From assembly GCF_001831515.1 (NCBI RefSeq), contig NZ_KV825615.1:196539-260538 (forward strand): DNA of 64,000 nucleotides, in the 5' to 3' direction. The notes under the pieces were generated by a model that saw nothing but the letters and a program-made list of their open reading frames with translations, was not told the DNA's origin and did not search any database. This DNA comes from Corynebacterium sp. HMSC074A01. Lineage in GTDB: Bacteria; Actinomycetota; Actinomycetes; Mycobacteriales; Mycobacteriaceae. Shown piece by piece: positions 1 to 8,288 of the stretch. Each line of letters starts with the position of its first letter. The stretch's first letter is position 1. The translations under genes were made by a program, and so were the position numbers.

Positions 1-148
1 AGCTCGCGTACGCCCCAGTTTGCGTACATATGCGTGTAATACAGTGCATGATGCTAACGCATCGGCCGCCGATCCTTCGCCCGCAGCAGGGGTATCCGCG
101 GGGGTGATCCCACCAGCGTGACCGCGCGGGTCCGTGCCCGCGCCCCTG

Positions 149-165
149 TGCCAGAATGGTGGGCG
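149..165 (+). promoter_or_regulatory. Extended -10 promoter, leaderless GTG
   Basis: TG-C-CAGAAT (149-157) forms an extended -10 element, and exactly 7 nt separate it from GTG at 165. This predicts a transcript that begins at the start codon. The in-frame ATG at 156 lies inside the -10 box and so is unlikely to be the start. The preceding 148 bases show nothing recognisable. Confidence 0.5.
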
Positions 166-2042
166 TGAGCACTCCCCAATCCCCCGCCGAGCTGATCGCC
201 GCAGTGCGCGAGCTGCGCGAGGCACTCGCCGGCACCGCGCTGCCGAGCGATCCGGCCGCGGCTGCCGACGCCCGCGCCGTGGTCAACCAACTCGACGATT
301 ACATCCTGCCGCGTCTGAGCAACCTCGACGCCCCGCTGCTCGCCGTCATCGGCGGATCTACCGGCTCCGGCAAGTCCACGCTGGTCAACGCGGTACTGCG
401 CGAGCGCGTCTCCAACCCGGGGGTGATCCGCCCCACCACTCGCCAGCCGGTGCTGGTGGCCAACCCCGCCAACGCGGACTGGTTCAACTCGCCCGAGGTC
501 CTGCCAGGTCTTGCCCGCTCCCACGGCGCGGGCGACGAGCAGTCCACCACGCTGCGGGTGGTGGAAACAGCCACCATCCCCGCAGGGCTCGCGCTTGTCG
601 ACGCCCCCGATTTCGACTCCATCGACGACCACAATAGGGCCCTGGCCTCTCAGCTTCTCGCCGCCGCCGACCTGTGGATCTTCGTCACCACGCCAGCACG
701 CTACGCGGATCAGCTGGTGTGGAACTTCCTCCACGACGCCGCCGGTCGCGGCATCGAGGTCGTCGTCGTGCTCAACCGTCTCGACGAGGCCTCCGCCGAA
801 ACCGTGCCGTCCGACCTGCGCCGCATGATGGACGAGGCGGGCCTGAGTGGTGCGACCGTCTTCGAGGTCCCCTTCGTCACCGACCTCGGCGGGCAGGCAG
901 GCGGGGAGTTTCTGCCGGATGAGCTGGTTGCGCAGCTGCGCGACTACCTCAACCGGCTTGCCGGGGATACCGCAGCGCGCCGCGAGGTGGCGGGCAAGAC
1001 GGTGGCAGGTGCGCTGGGCGGGGTGCTGGTGCGCGTCGAGAAGCTTGGGGCACGCCGCGAGCAGCAGGAGGCCTTCGCTGCGCAGATCGACACCGCGATC
1101 GACGCGCACTACCGCAGCGCCTGCGACCACGTCATCGACGCCACCAGCGACGGCAAGCTTCTGCGCACCGAGGTCCTCGACCGCTGGCAGGACGTGGTGG
1201 GCACCTCGGACGCCTTCCGCGGGGTGGAGCGCTGGTTTAGCCAGGCCGTGGACAAGGTGGGCAGTTTCTTTACGGGCCAGCCCGCGCCGCTGCGCGAGGT
1301 GGAAACCGAGATCGAGTCGGGCCTGCACGCCGTAATCGTCGACGCCGCCGAAACCGCCGCCGCGAAATCCTGGTCGCACGTGGGTGCCGTCGCCCCCGAG
1401 CTGCGTGCGCAGGCCGCGCCCGAGCTGGCCCGGGCGAGCGAGACGATCTCCGAGGACGCCGCAGCACTTGTGCGCCAGTGGCAACAGGCACTGCTGACAC
1501 GCATCCAGGAGACCGCAGGCCAGAAGCGGCAGCGCGCCCGCGTGATGTCTTTCGGCCTCAACGTGCTGACCGTCGCACTGATGCTCGTGGTCTTCGCCTC
1601 CACCGCCGGGCTGACCGGCGGCGAGATCGCCATCGCGGGCGGCTCCGCCGTCGTCGGCCAGAAACTCCTGGAGACCATCTTCGGCGAGGACACCGTCCGC
1701 CGCATGGCTGCGGACGCCCGCGCCGATCTCAACGAGCGCCTCGAAGCGCTGCTTGGGAGCGAGCGCGAGCGCTACCGCGAGATCACCGCGCCACTGCACG
1801 CTGGTACCGACGCCGCCGAGCTGCGCGCGCTTTCCGCCGAGGCTCGCACACAGGCCAGCGCGCGTTTCCCCGAAACGATGCCAGCAGCAGCGGCCGTGCC
1901 CGCGGTTGCTTCCGCGCCCGCGCCCGCTGCAACGCCCGACGCCGAGGCCGACTCCAAGCTGCGCGGCCTACTCGACCAGCTGCGTGGCACGTTTACCCGC
2001 CCGGCCCCGGAGGGAGACGCCAATGGCACTGCTGAGCGCTAA
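165..2042 (+). CDS. Dynamin-like GTPase, upstream member of a pair
   Basis: This is a predicted 625-aa P-loop GTPase. G1 is GGSTGSGKST (about residues 63-72), G3 is DAPDFDS (146-152) and G4 is LNRLD (203-207). After the G domain comes a long helical, charged region. A hydrophobic stretch near residues 460-495 (VALMLVVFASTAG) probably inserts in the membrane, and the tail is Ala/Pro-rich. G3 has Asp where most GTPases have Gly (DxPD, not DxPG). The last 20 nt overlap the next gene, a second GTPase, which suggests translational coupling and a heteromeric membrane-remodelling pair, as in other tandem bacterial dynamins. The family call follows from the motifs; the function is inferred. GTG at 165 is preferred over ATG at 156 because the latter falls within the promoter. 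Confidence 0.75.
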   Translation: MSTPQSPAELIAAVRELREALAGTALPSDPAAAADARAVVNQLDDYILPRLSNLDAPLLAVIGGSTGSGKSTLVNAVLRERVSNPGVIRPTTRQPVLVANPANADWFNSPEVLPGLARSHGAGDEQSTTLRVVETATIPAGLALVDAPDFDSIDDHNRALASQLLAAADLWIFVTTPARYADQLVWNFLHDAAGRGIEVVVVLNRLDEASAETVPSDLRRMMDEAGLSGATVFEVPFVTDLGGQAGGEFLPDELVAQLRDYLNRLAGDTAARREVAGKTVAGALGGVLVRVEKLGARREQQEAFAAQIDTAIDAHYRSACDHVIDATSDGKLLRTEVLDRWQDVVGTSDAFRGVERWFSQAVDKVGSFFTGQPAPLREVETEIESGLHAVIVDAAETAAAKSWSHVGAVAPELRAQAAPELARASETISEDAAALVRQWQQALLTRIQETAGQKRQRARVMSFGLNVLTVALMLVVFASTAGLTGGEIAIAGGSAVVGQKLLETIFGEDTVRRMAADARADLNERLEALLGSERERYREITAPLHAGTDAAELRALSAEARTQASARFPETMPAAAAVPAVASAPAPAATPDAEADSKLRGLLDQLRGTFTRPAPEGDANGTAER

Positions 2043-3648
2043 GCCGACCCTTGGCGAGCGCCTCACCGCGCTCGAGGAGGCCGCAGAGATCGGCCGCGGC
2101 TACCTCTCCCCCGCCCAGCGCGAGCGGCTGGAAAAGGTCGCCCGCGCCGGTGCCGAGCGCCGCGCCTTGTCCGCCGAGCACACCGTCGTCGGTTTCTTCG
2201 GCGCGACCGGCTCCGGCAAGACCTCGTTGTTTAACGCCATCGTCGGCGAGGACCTTGGCAAGGCCGCCGCCCGCCGCCCCACAACGTCCTCCCCGCTCGC
2301 CGCGATTTGGCAGCCCGCCGGCTCCGAGGAGCTGCTCGACTGGCTCGGGGTCGAGGACCGCCGCGCCCGCCCGGGCGAGTTCGCCCCCGACGCTGGCCCG
2401 CTCATCCTGCTCGACCTGCCCGACTTCGACTCGGTCGAAGCTTCCAACCGCGCGATCGCCGAGCGCCTCGCCGGCCAGGTCGACGTGCTCGTCTGGGTCT
2501 CCGACCCCGAAAAGTACGCCGACAGCGTCATCCACGAGCAGTTCATCCGCCCGCACGCAGGCCACGCCGCGGTCACGCTCGCCGTACTGAACAAGTCCGA
2601 CTTGCTGGCCCCCAGCGACGTCGACACCGTCAGCGCGTCCTTCAAGGGGCTTTTGCTTGACGACGGCCTGTCCAACGCCCACGTCGTCCCCACCTCCACC
2701 CGCACGGGCGCCGGGATTGATGACCTGCGCGCCGCCATCACCCGCGTCGCCCGCGCCCGCACCGCGCAGTCCGCCCGCATCGAGGCCGACATCCAGTCCG
2801 CGACCGCAGACTTACTCCCTCCAGCCACCGGCAAGCAGCTGGCCAAGCAGGAGAAGAAGACGCGCCCGGACAAGCAGGCCAAACGCGATATGGACGCCAC
2901 CCTCGCCGAGGCCGCGGGTGCCGACCGTCTGGCCAACAACGCCGCCGCCGCGTACCGCAAGCGCCTGCGCGAGCGCACCGGCTGGCTGCTGACCTCCTGG
3001 ATCACCCGCTTCCGGCCGGATCCGCTCAAGCGCATGGGCGTGCGCGAGCAGTCCGACGAGGTGGGCGTACACCGCTCCTCCATGCCGGAACTCGACGCTG
3101 CATCCAAGGCCGTAGCCAACCGGGGCGTGCGCGACTACGCGGAAGCCATCGCGGCCGGGCTTCCCGAGCAGTGGGCCGCAGCCGTGACCGACCGCGCGAG
3201 CCAGGCTTCCGAGCAGGTACCCGAGGCACTTGACCGGGCGGTCGCGCGCACCCGCGTCCCGGCCCAGCCGTCGAAGGCCTGGTCGCTGCTGACCATCGTG
3301 CAGTGGCTCGCCCTGGTCGCCGCGCTCATCGGCGTGCTGTGGTACCTGCTCGTGGCGTTCGTACCCGGCATCCTCACTCCCCTGCTCGGCACCGACCTGG
3401 TCCCGGACGTCGAAGGCTGGCCCATCCCCACCCTGCTGATCATGGCCGGGCTCCTCACCGGACTGATTATCGGCCTGATCAGCGCCGTCTTCGGCGGGAT
3501 GCTCGGGTCCGGAGTGCGCAGGCGCACGAAGACGGCGCTACGCCGGGAGATTGCCATCGTTTCCGAGGAAACTGTGGTGGCCCCGCTCAGCGAGATCCGC
3601 GAGGACTATGCCCGTTTTGCGCAGCGCCTCGCCTTCGCGCGCGGGTAG
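2023..3648 (+). CDS. Dynamin-like GTPase, downstream member of a pair
   Basis: This is a predicted 541-aa GTPase with G1 GATGSGKTS (60-68), G3 DLPDFDS (131-137) and G4 LNKSD (189-193). A basic/helical middle region follows. Two hydrophobic segments near residues 430-500 (WLALVAALIGVLWYLLVAF and LLIMAGLLTGLIIGLI) indicate membrane anchoring. ATG at 2023 is chosen because GGAGGGAG lies just upstream; the frame is open further 5' but that part lies inside the preceding GTPase. It shares the unusual DxPDFDS G3 with its neighbour, so the two are probably old paralogues acting together on the inner membrane. The precise role is unknown; cell-envelope stress or membrane repair are family-based guesses. 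Confidence 0.75.
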   Translation: MALLSAKPTLGERLTALEEAAEIGRGYLSPAQRERLEKVARAGAERRALSAEHTVVGFFGATGSGKTSLFNAIVGEDLGKAAARRPTTSSPLAAIWQPAGSEELLDWLGVEDRRARPGEFAPDAGPLILLDLPDFDSVEASNRAIAERLAGQVDVLVWVSDPEKYADSVIHEQFIRPHAGHAAVTLAVLNKSDLLAPSDVDTVSASFKGLLLDDGLSNAHVVPTSTRTGAGIDDLRAAITRVARARTAQSARIEADIQSATADLLPPATGKQLAKQEKKTRPDKQAKRDMDATLAEAAGADRLANNAAAAYRKRLRERTGWLLTSWITRFRPDPLKRMGVREQSDEVGVHRSSMPELDAASKAVANRGVRDYAEAIAAGLPEQWAAAVTDRASQASEQVPEALDRAVARTRVPAQPSKAWSLLTIVQWLALVAALIGVLWYLLVAFVPGILTPLLGTDLVPDVEGWPIPTLLIMAGLLTGLIIGLISAVFGGMLGSGVRRRTKTALRREIAIVSEETVVAPLSEIREDYARFAQRLAFARG

Positions 3649-3706
3649 CGTGAAATTTTCCGCAGCGCGATCTTGCCGGTTCCTGCTGACCTGGGAAAAT
3701 TGAATA

Positions 3707-3721
3707 TAGCTAGTCTAACTA
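3707..3721. promoter_or_regulatory. Imperfect palindrome upstream of hypothetical gene
   Basis: TAGCTAGTCTAACTA is a 7-1-7 inverted repeat with one mismatch, about 90 bp before the promoter of the next gene. It could be an operator. It only loosely resembles a DtxR box and no regulator is assigned. Confidence 0.25.
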
Positions 3722-3805
3722 TGCGAAATCTTTCACAGCCTGCGCCGATACCTTCCACTATCCGCACGGTGGGCGCAAAATATCTCTCGTATGCCAGACA
3801 CCCAG

Positions 3806-3814
3806 TGGTAGGGT
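3806..3814 (+). promoter_or_regulatory. Extended -10 promoter (TGGTAGGGT)
   Basis: TG-G-TAGGGT matches an extended -10. The predicted transcript start is near 3821, giving a leader of about 35 nt that contains AGGAG (3837-3842). This supports ATG 3856 rather than the upstream in-frame starts at 3673 or 3721. Confidence 0.45.
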
Positions 3815-3855
3815 GGGCCGCACTTGGCAAGAAACCGAGGAGACCAACGGCAGAA

Positions 3856-5052
3856 ATGTTTTACGACGAAGCAATCCAAAAGGCCGGTTCCGCCACCACG
3901 AAAGCCCTCGGTGCCCTCCAGACCGCGAAGGTGTTGCTCCACGGTTTCGCCCGCCCTTGCACGGCAAGGTGGCCGGAGGTCACCGCCATTATCAACAGCA
4001 TCGAGTTCGATGAAGCGACAAAGGATTTCTCGCTTTCCGAAGCAGCCCAGGAGCGCATGGACGATTGCTATGAACAGCTCGACAAGGCGGCAGATGATGC
4101 ATGGCCCGAAGACCCAGACCCGTCTGATCTCATAGCCACAAATGCGTTGGATGCCGTCGCAAATCTCGCTTCAAACACGGTGAAGTATTGGGAGCAGTTA
4201 GGGGTGGCATTGTCGCCCGATAAAGACGACCACCTCCACTTCCTTCGCCTGCTTGCCGCCGCACGCAGCCGGGTCACCGGGGAAACGCTCCACTTCGCTG
4301 AGATCGACAACGTGGGCAACGTGTTTGTCTTCGAGGAGTTCCTTCCCCCGGCACTGGCGGAGGCGGCTGGGGGCGGGAGCGCGACGTCGACAAGCACGCG
4401 CTTGGCCGACGTAATGATCAAGCGCGCAGACATAGAAGCAACCACCATCGCTGTCGCCGCTGAACCGGGAATGGTCTCCATCGTCGGAGACGTCAACACG
4501 GCGCGGGCCATCTACGACGCAAACTTGGAAGCCGAGGCAGCAGCACGCGCCAAACCCCCTGTTCAACCAGCCGAAGAGCGGGCGAACTACGAGCCACTCG
4601 TCGACTTCACCACCGACGCCCCGTTGAGTTTCAGGGACGTATTACACGCGATGGGAAATCCTGAGCCGAAGCCCATCATCGACCGTATGAATTGGAACAC
4701 ATTCCTCGGAAACGGATACCGGGCGAGCGTAACCGTCGGCGGGCACAAGTTTGCCGCCCAAGCAACCGAAAAGGACGGTGTGGTGGCTGAGTTGGAGATC
4801 AGCCCGGAAAACAACGCTAGTTTCCTCGGAATCCCGTTCCACATCCCCACGTCGAGGTTTACCGAAAAACTCGACGCCCTCGGCATACCGTGGGCCGACG
4901 ATGGGCGATCAGGAATTGTCCTTTACGAGCACTGGGTAACGCTCTACAACGACGAGGGCCGGATCGAAGCCGTATTGTGGTACAACCCTGCAACGCTCAC
5001 CGATATTGAACTGCTCGATATCGCGTTTCCGCCCGACTCGCAGAAAAGTTAA
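3856..5052 (+). CDS. Hypothetical protein, 398 aa
   Basis: Not recognised. The protein begins MFYDEAIQKAG, is soluble-looking, and has no signal peptide or obvious transmembrane helix. The N-terminal half is helical (residues 1-160). The C-terminal third has alternating short strands and aromatic turns, ending near LYNDEGRIEAVLWYNP. The frame is open upstream to 3673, but the extended -10 at 3806-3814 and AGGAG at 3837 place the start at 3856. Codon use is visibly less GC-biased than in the flanking GTPase and ribosomal genes, which hints at a lineage-specific or acquired gene. It stands alone, and shares its 3' terminator hairpin with the convergent rplE. The style recalls contact-dependent immunity or YfbM-like proteins, but no assignment is made. 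Confidence 0.7.
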   Translation: MFYDEAIQKAGSATTKALGALQTAKVLLHGFARPCTARWPEVTAIINSIEFDEATKDFSLSEAAQERMDDCYEQLDKAADDAWPEDPDPSDLIATNALDAVANLASNTVKYWEQLGVALSPDKDDHLHFLRLLAAARSRVTGETLHFAEIDNVGNVFVFEEFLPPALAEAAGGGSATSTSTRLADVMIKRADIEATTIAVAAEPGMVSIVGDVNTARAIYDANLEAEAAARAKPPVQPAEERANYEPLVDFTTDAPLSFRDVLHAMGNPEPKPIIDRMNWNTFLGNGYRASVTVGGHKFAAQATEKDGVVAELEISPENNASFLGIPFHIPTSRFTEKLDALGIPWADDGRSGIVLYEHWVTLYNDEGRIEAVLWYNPATLTDIELLDIAFPPDSQKS

Positions 5053-5072
5053 GTAAGCCGCATACACGAAAA

Positions 5073-5105
5073 ATGCCCCCGGTTCTTCTAGTGAACCGGG
5101 GGCAT
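5073..5105. terminator. Terminator after rplE (and hypothetical gene)
   Basis: A 13-bp perfect stem, ATGCCCCCGGTTC / GAACCGGGGGCAT, with a 7-nt loop. On the minus strand it is followed by TTTTTCG, so it ends the rplN-rplX-rplE transcript. On the plus side there is no T tract, so any effect on the convergent gene is weaker. Confidence 0.85.
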
Positions 5106-5128
5106 CTGTGGAGCGCTCAAGCGAAGGC

Positions 5129-5707
5129 TTAAGCCTGCTTCATCTTGCCGTCCTTGTCCGCGAACGGGAAGCCGAGGTGGGTCAGCAGTGCGCGACCCTC
5201 TTCGTCGTTCGTGGCGGTGGTGACGACGGTGATGTCCATACCGCGCGGGCGGTCGATCTTGTCAATGTCGATCTCGTAGAACATCGTCTGCTCAGACAGG
5301 CCGAAGGTGTAGTTGCCCGCACCGTCGAACTGCTTGTCGTTCAGGCCGCGGAAGTCGCGAATACGCGGGAGTGCAACCGTCAGGAGACGATCCAGGAACT
5401 CCCACATGCGGTCGCCACGCAGGGTGACCTTCGCGCCGATCGGCATGCCTTCACGGAGCTTGAAGTTTGCGATGGACTTCTTCGCGCGACGCAGCTGCGG
5501 CTTCTGGCCGGTGATCGCGGTGAGGTCCTCGAGTGCGCCGTTGATGACCTTGGAGTCACGCGCAGCGTCGCCAACACCCATGTTGACAACAATCTTGGTC
5601 AGACCCGGGATCTGCATGACGTTGTCGTAGCTGTACTTGTCGTTCAGCTTGGTGCGGATCTCGTCCTGGTAGCGGGTCTTCAGACGCGGAGTGTAGTTCT
5701 CGCTCAT
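5129..5707 (-). CDS. rplE: 50S ribosomal protein L5
   Basis: L5, 192 aa, binds 5S rRNA and helices of 23S rRNA in the central protuberance. The protein begins [10 protein letters not shown]; an in-frame extension of 19 codons lies within rplX and is discarded. Typical L5 stretches are visible ([43 protein letters not shown]). It is the last gene of a three-gene unit: rplX ends 1 nt before its ATG, and a strong terminator follows. The usual downstream spc genes (rpsN or rpsH, rplF and so on) are not in the window. Confidence 0.97.
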   Translation of the reverse strand: MSENYTPRLKTRYQDEIRTKLNDKYSYDNVMQIPGLTKIVVNMGVGDAARDSKVINGALEDLTAITGQKPQLRRAKKSIANFKLREGMPIGAKVTLRGDRMWEFLDRLLTVALPRIRDFRGLNDKQFDGAGNYTFGLSEQTMFYEIDIDKIDRPRGMDITVVTTATNDEEGRALLTHLGFPFADKDGKMKQA

Positions 5708-5708
5708 G

Positions 5709-6023
5709 CTAGATGTCCTTCCCGTTCGACTTGGCAACGCGGACCTTCTTGCCGTCCTCGTCAAAGCGGTAGCCGACGCGAGTCGGGTTGCCGTCGGAGT
5801 CCAGGAGCATCACGTTGGACACGTGGATTGCTGCTTCCTGGGTGACGATGCCGCCGGACTCTGCGCCGCGCTCGTTGTAGGAGTTTGCGACGTGCTTCTT
5901 CACACGGTTGACGCCCTCGACGAGGACCTTGTCACGCTTCGGGTAGGCCTCGATGACCTTGCCCTGTGCGCCCTTGTCCTTACCGGCGATGACCTGGACC
6001 ATGTCGCCCTTCTTGATCTTCAT
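5709..6023 (-). CDS. rplX: 50S ribosomal protein L24
   Basis: L24, 104 aa, initiates assembly of the large subunit by binding domain I of 23S rRNA. The N-terminus [23 protein letters not shown] contains the KOW motif. It sits between rplN (3-nt gap) and rplE (1-nt gap), so the three are co-transcribed and probably translationally coupled. Confidence 0.97.
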   Translation of the reverse strand: MKIKKGDMVQVIAGKDKGAQGKVIEAYPKRDKVLVEGVNRVKKHVANSYNERGAESGGIVTQEAAIHVSNVMLLDSDGNPTRVGYRFDEDGKKVRVAKSNGKDI

Positions 6024-6026
6024 TAG

Positions 6027-6395
6027 TTAGATCACCTCCGGTGCGAGAGAAACAATCTTCATGAACTTCTTGTCGCGCAGCTCGCGGGCAACGGGGCCGA
6101 AGATGCGGGTGCCGCGGGGCTCGGTGTCGTTCTTGATCAGAACGGCAGCGTTCTCGCCGAAGGAGATGTAGGAGCCGTCCGGACGACGGGTTTCCTTGGT
6201 TGCGCGGACGATAACCGCCTTGACAACCTCGCCCTCCTTGACGTTGCCGCCCGGGGCAGCTTCCTTCACGGTGGCGACGATCGTGTCGCCGATGCCGGCG
6301 AAGCGTCGAACAGAGCCGCCGAGGACGCGGATGCACAGAATTTCGCGTGCGCCCGTGTTGTCGGCGACCTTCAGACGCGATTCCTTCTGAATCAC
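6027..6395 (-). CDS. rplN: 50S ribosomal protein L14
   Basis: L14, 122 aa, binds 23S rRNA and forms inter-subunit bridges with 16S rRNA. The start is GTG, preceded by AGGAGA at a good distance. Conserved elements include [21 protein letters not shown] and the C-terminal [12 protein letters not shown]. It is the first gene of the spc group. Here it is cut off from rpsQ by about 15 kb of metabolic genes, so it needs its own promoter, found at 6566-6595. Confidence 0.97.
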   Translation of the reverse strand: MIQKESRLKVADNTGAREILCIRVLGGSVRRFAGIGDTIVATVKEAAPGGNVKEGEVVKAVIVRATKETRRPDGSYISFGENAAVLIKNDTEPRGTRIFGPVARELRDKKFMKIVSLAPEVI

Positions 6396-6565
6396 AGTTG
6401 GTCTCCTGACCTGGATCGATGTGCGTCAGATTTCCGTCCTGTACGCACGTGGTCATGTGCTCATTGTGCCTTCGCTTATCGACGAACCACGTAAACGGTC
6501 GAAGGGTCTCGGACTTCCAACTCGGAAACGCGCTGCAAGCCCGACCAGCGAGAGACAACTGCAGT

Positions 6566-6595
6566 ATTAAAGCATGTGTGGTGGGGAAACACCAA
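6566..6595 (-). promoter_or_regulatory. Promoter of rplN-rplX-rplE
   Basis: On the minus strand: -35 TTGGTG (6595-6590), an 18-nt spacer ending in TGC, and -10 TTTAAT (6571-6566). The core TGCTTTAATACT is identical to the one upstream of rpsJ (26964-26972). The predicted start is near 6559, giving a leader of about 160 nt. Confidence 0.6.
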
Positions 6596-6640
6596 ATCCC
6601 ATCCGCCCCACAGCCGGTGGCGGACATCACCCGTTTTCAA

Positions 6641-6670
6641 TTGGTAACCCCAATCAAAACCACGTATGGT
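6641..6670 (+). promoter_or_regulatory. Promoter of the formate/nitrite channel gene, leaderless
   Basis: -35 TTGGTA (6641-6646), an 18-nt spacer, -10 TATGGT (6665-6670), then 7 nt to ATG 6678. The predicted transcript starts at the ATG. The ATG at 6666 lies inside the -10 and is rejected as a start. Confidence 0.6.
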
Positions 6671-6677
6671 GTTACCT

Positions 6678-7475
6678 ATGAACTTTGACAGCACGTTGGC
6701 CGAATCAATCGGCTTCAAGGCGTACCTCTTCAACAACGAACTCCCCAAGTTCGCCGTACGCTCCATGCTCGCCGGGCTGTTCCTCACAATCATTACCGCG
6801 TTCGCCGCCGTGGCGGCCACAGCGGTCGAGGCTGAGGCACCTGGCTTCGGCAAATTTGTCTTCGCCGCCATCTTCGCTACGGCACTGTACGTCATGGTCG
6901 TCCTCGGTGCCGAACTAGCCACCGGCAACATGATGTTTGCCACTTACGGCTCAACCACCAAACGGCTGGGTTGGTTCAACGGCTTCGTTCTCGTTGTCGT
7001 GTGCACCCTGTTCAACCTGCTCGGCGTCCTGCTCACCGCGTACTTCATCACCAAATCCACCGCGTTTGAGGCGGTGGACCCGGAGAACTTTCTCGCCGGG
7101 CTCACCAACGTCAAGCTAGCCAAGGATCCCTGGCACCTCTTCTTGGAGGGCATCTTCGCCAACATCGTGGTGAACATCGGCATCCTCATGGCGGTACAGG
7201 CTGGCAAGGACTACACCGCCAAGCTCATCGCCATCGTTCTGGTAATCCCAGCTTTCGCTGCGATGGGTTACGAGCACTCGATCGCGTCCTTCGTCATCTT
7301 CTCCCTGTCCGGTTATGGCATCGGACCGGAGCACTTCGAAGGCTTCACCCTGGTCAACGGCCTGTCCAACTGGCTGTTCGTGTGGCTGGGCAACTACGTC
7401 GGCGGTGGCCTACTCATGGGCGGCGTCTACGCCTGGCTGAACAAGGGTGCCGCGCCTAAAGTCCGTTCGAACTAA
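6678..7475 (+). CDS. Formate/nitrite transporter family channel
   Basis: 265-aa FNT-family pentameric channel for small monovalent anions (formate, nitrite or hydrosulfide) in the inner membrane. Six hydrophobic segments are visible, with the family signature ELATGNMMF and the repeat-like stretch EGIFANIVVNIGI, where FNT proteins usually carry NxLV-type motifs. Nitrite reductase genes lie 7 kb away in the same block, so nitrite import is plausible, but the substrate cannot be read from the sequence. The start is set by the leaderless promoter. It converges on the TSUP gene with a 12-nt gap and no clear terminator between them. Confidence 0.85.
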   Translation: MNFDSTLAESIGFKAYLFNNELPKFAVRSMLAGLFLTIITAFAAVAATAVEAEAPGFGKFVFAAIFATALYVMVVLGAELATGNMMFATYGSTTKRLGWFNGFVLVVVCTLFNLLGVLLTAYFITKSTAFEAVDPENFLAGLTNVKLAKDPWHLFLEGIFANIVVNIGILMAVQAGKDYTAKLIAIVLVIPAFAAMGYEHSIASFVIFSLSGYGIGPEHFEGFTLVNGLSNWLFVWLGNYVGGGLLMGGVYAWLNKGAAPKVRSN

Positions 7476-7487
7476 CCTCAAAGCGCC

Positions 7488-8282
7488 TTAGACAAACTGC
7501 CGCACCAGCGCGACCAACGCAACAACGACGATAATGCCGCGCAGCACGGAGTTTGGAAGGCGCTTTGCTATCTGCGAGCCGCCAATCCCGCCGATCAGCC
7601 CGCCCACGGCCACAATCGCCACCCCGGCCCACACGATCTCCGCACCATAGAAGGCCCAGGCCACGAGGTAGACCACGGCCGCGGTGACGTTGACAAAGAG
7701 CGAGAGGAAGTTCTTCACGGGGTTGACGTCTTTCAGCGAGCGCCCCGTGGCCACCGACATGATCGCCATGTACAAGATGCCCTGGGCGGCGGTGAAATAG
7801 CCGCCGTAGATGGCGGCCGCCCCCATCGGCGCGATCAGCTGCGGGCGCTTCCACGCCTCACCGACCGGCTCCCCCGCCGCAGCCGCCCCCACGGTGGTGC
7901 GCCGCGACAGCCACGCGGTCAGCTTCGGTTGGAAGACCACCATCAGAAGCGCCACCACGATCAGCACCGGCACGACGAAATCGAGCGTGCTGGACGGAGA
8001 AGCCAGCAGCAACAGCGAGCCCGTCGCCGAGGCCACGATGGTCACCACCACCATCGGCCCGAGGTAGGGCAGCTCCCGCGCAATCTCTTTGCGGTAGCCC
8101 AGCACCGAGCCGACGGAGGCGAACACCATACCGGTCGTGTTCGTACGCACCGCCACTCCGGGCGGCAGCCCCACCGCCATGAGCACCGGCAGGGTGAGCA
8201 AAGAACCGGAGCCCACCGCTGAGTTGATCGCCCCCGCCATAATGGCCATCACAAACAGCAGCAGCGCGCTGACCGGTTCCAT
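7488..8282 (-). CDS. TSUP (TauE/SafE) family permease
   Basis: 264-aa integral membrane protein with about eight hydrophobic segments and the family-typical start (ALLLFVMAIMAGAINSAVGSGSLLTLPVL) plus a repeated half, IGGIGGSQIAKRLP, near the end. TSUP proteins move sulfite, sulfoacetate and related organosulfur or carboxylate anions. The gene is the last in the scrB-ptsS-TSUP unit: its Shine-Dalgarno (AAGGAG) is made by the last codons of ptsS and the gap is 6 nt. A role in sucrose use is not obvious; the neighbouring SulP and TusA genes make a sulfur anion substrate the better guess. Confidence 0.85.
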   Translation of the reverse strand: MEPVSALLLFVMAIMAGAINSAVGSGSLLTLPVLMAVGLPPGVAVRTNTTGMVFASVGSVLGYRKEIARELPYLGPMVVVTIVASATGSLLLLASPSSTLDFVVPVLIVVALLMVVFQPKLTAWLSRRTTVGAAAAGEPVGEAWKRPQLIAPMGAAAIYGGYFTAAQGILYMAIMSVATGRSLKDVNPVKNFLSLFVNVTAAVVYLVAWAFYGAEIVWAGVAIVAVGGLIGGIGGSQIAKRLPNSVLRGIIVVVALVALVRQFV

Positions 8283-8288
8283 CTGTTC

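Noticed and set aside
1..148. End of an upstream gene at the window edge
   Set aside because: No frame here shows a recognisable protein end or a terminator.
3707..3721. DtxR iron box
   Set aside because: Only the central TAG/CTA halves fit; flanks do not match the 19-bp consensus.
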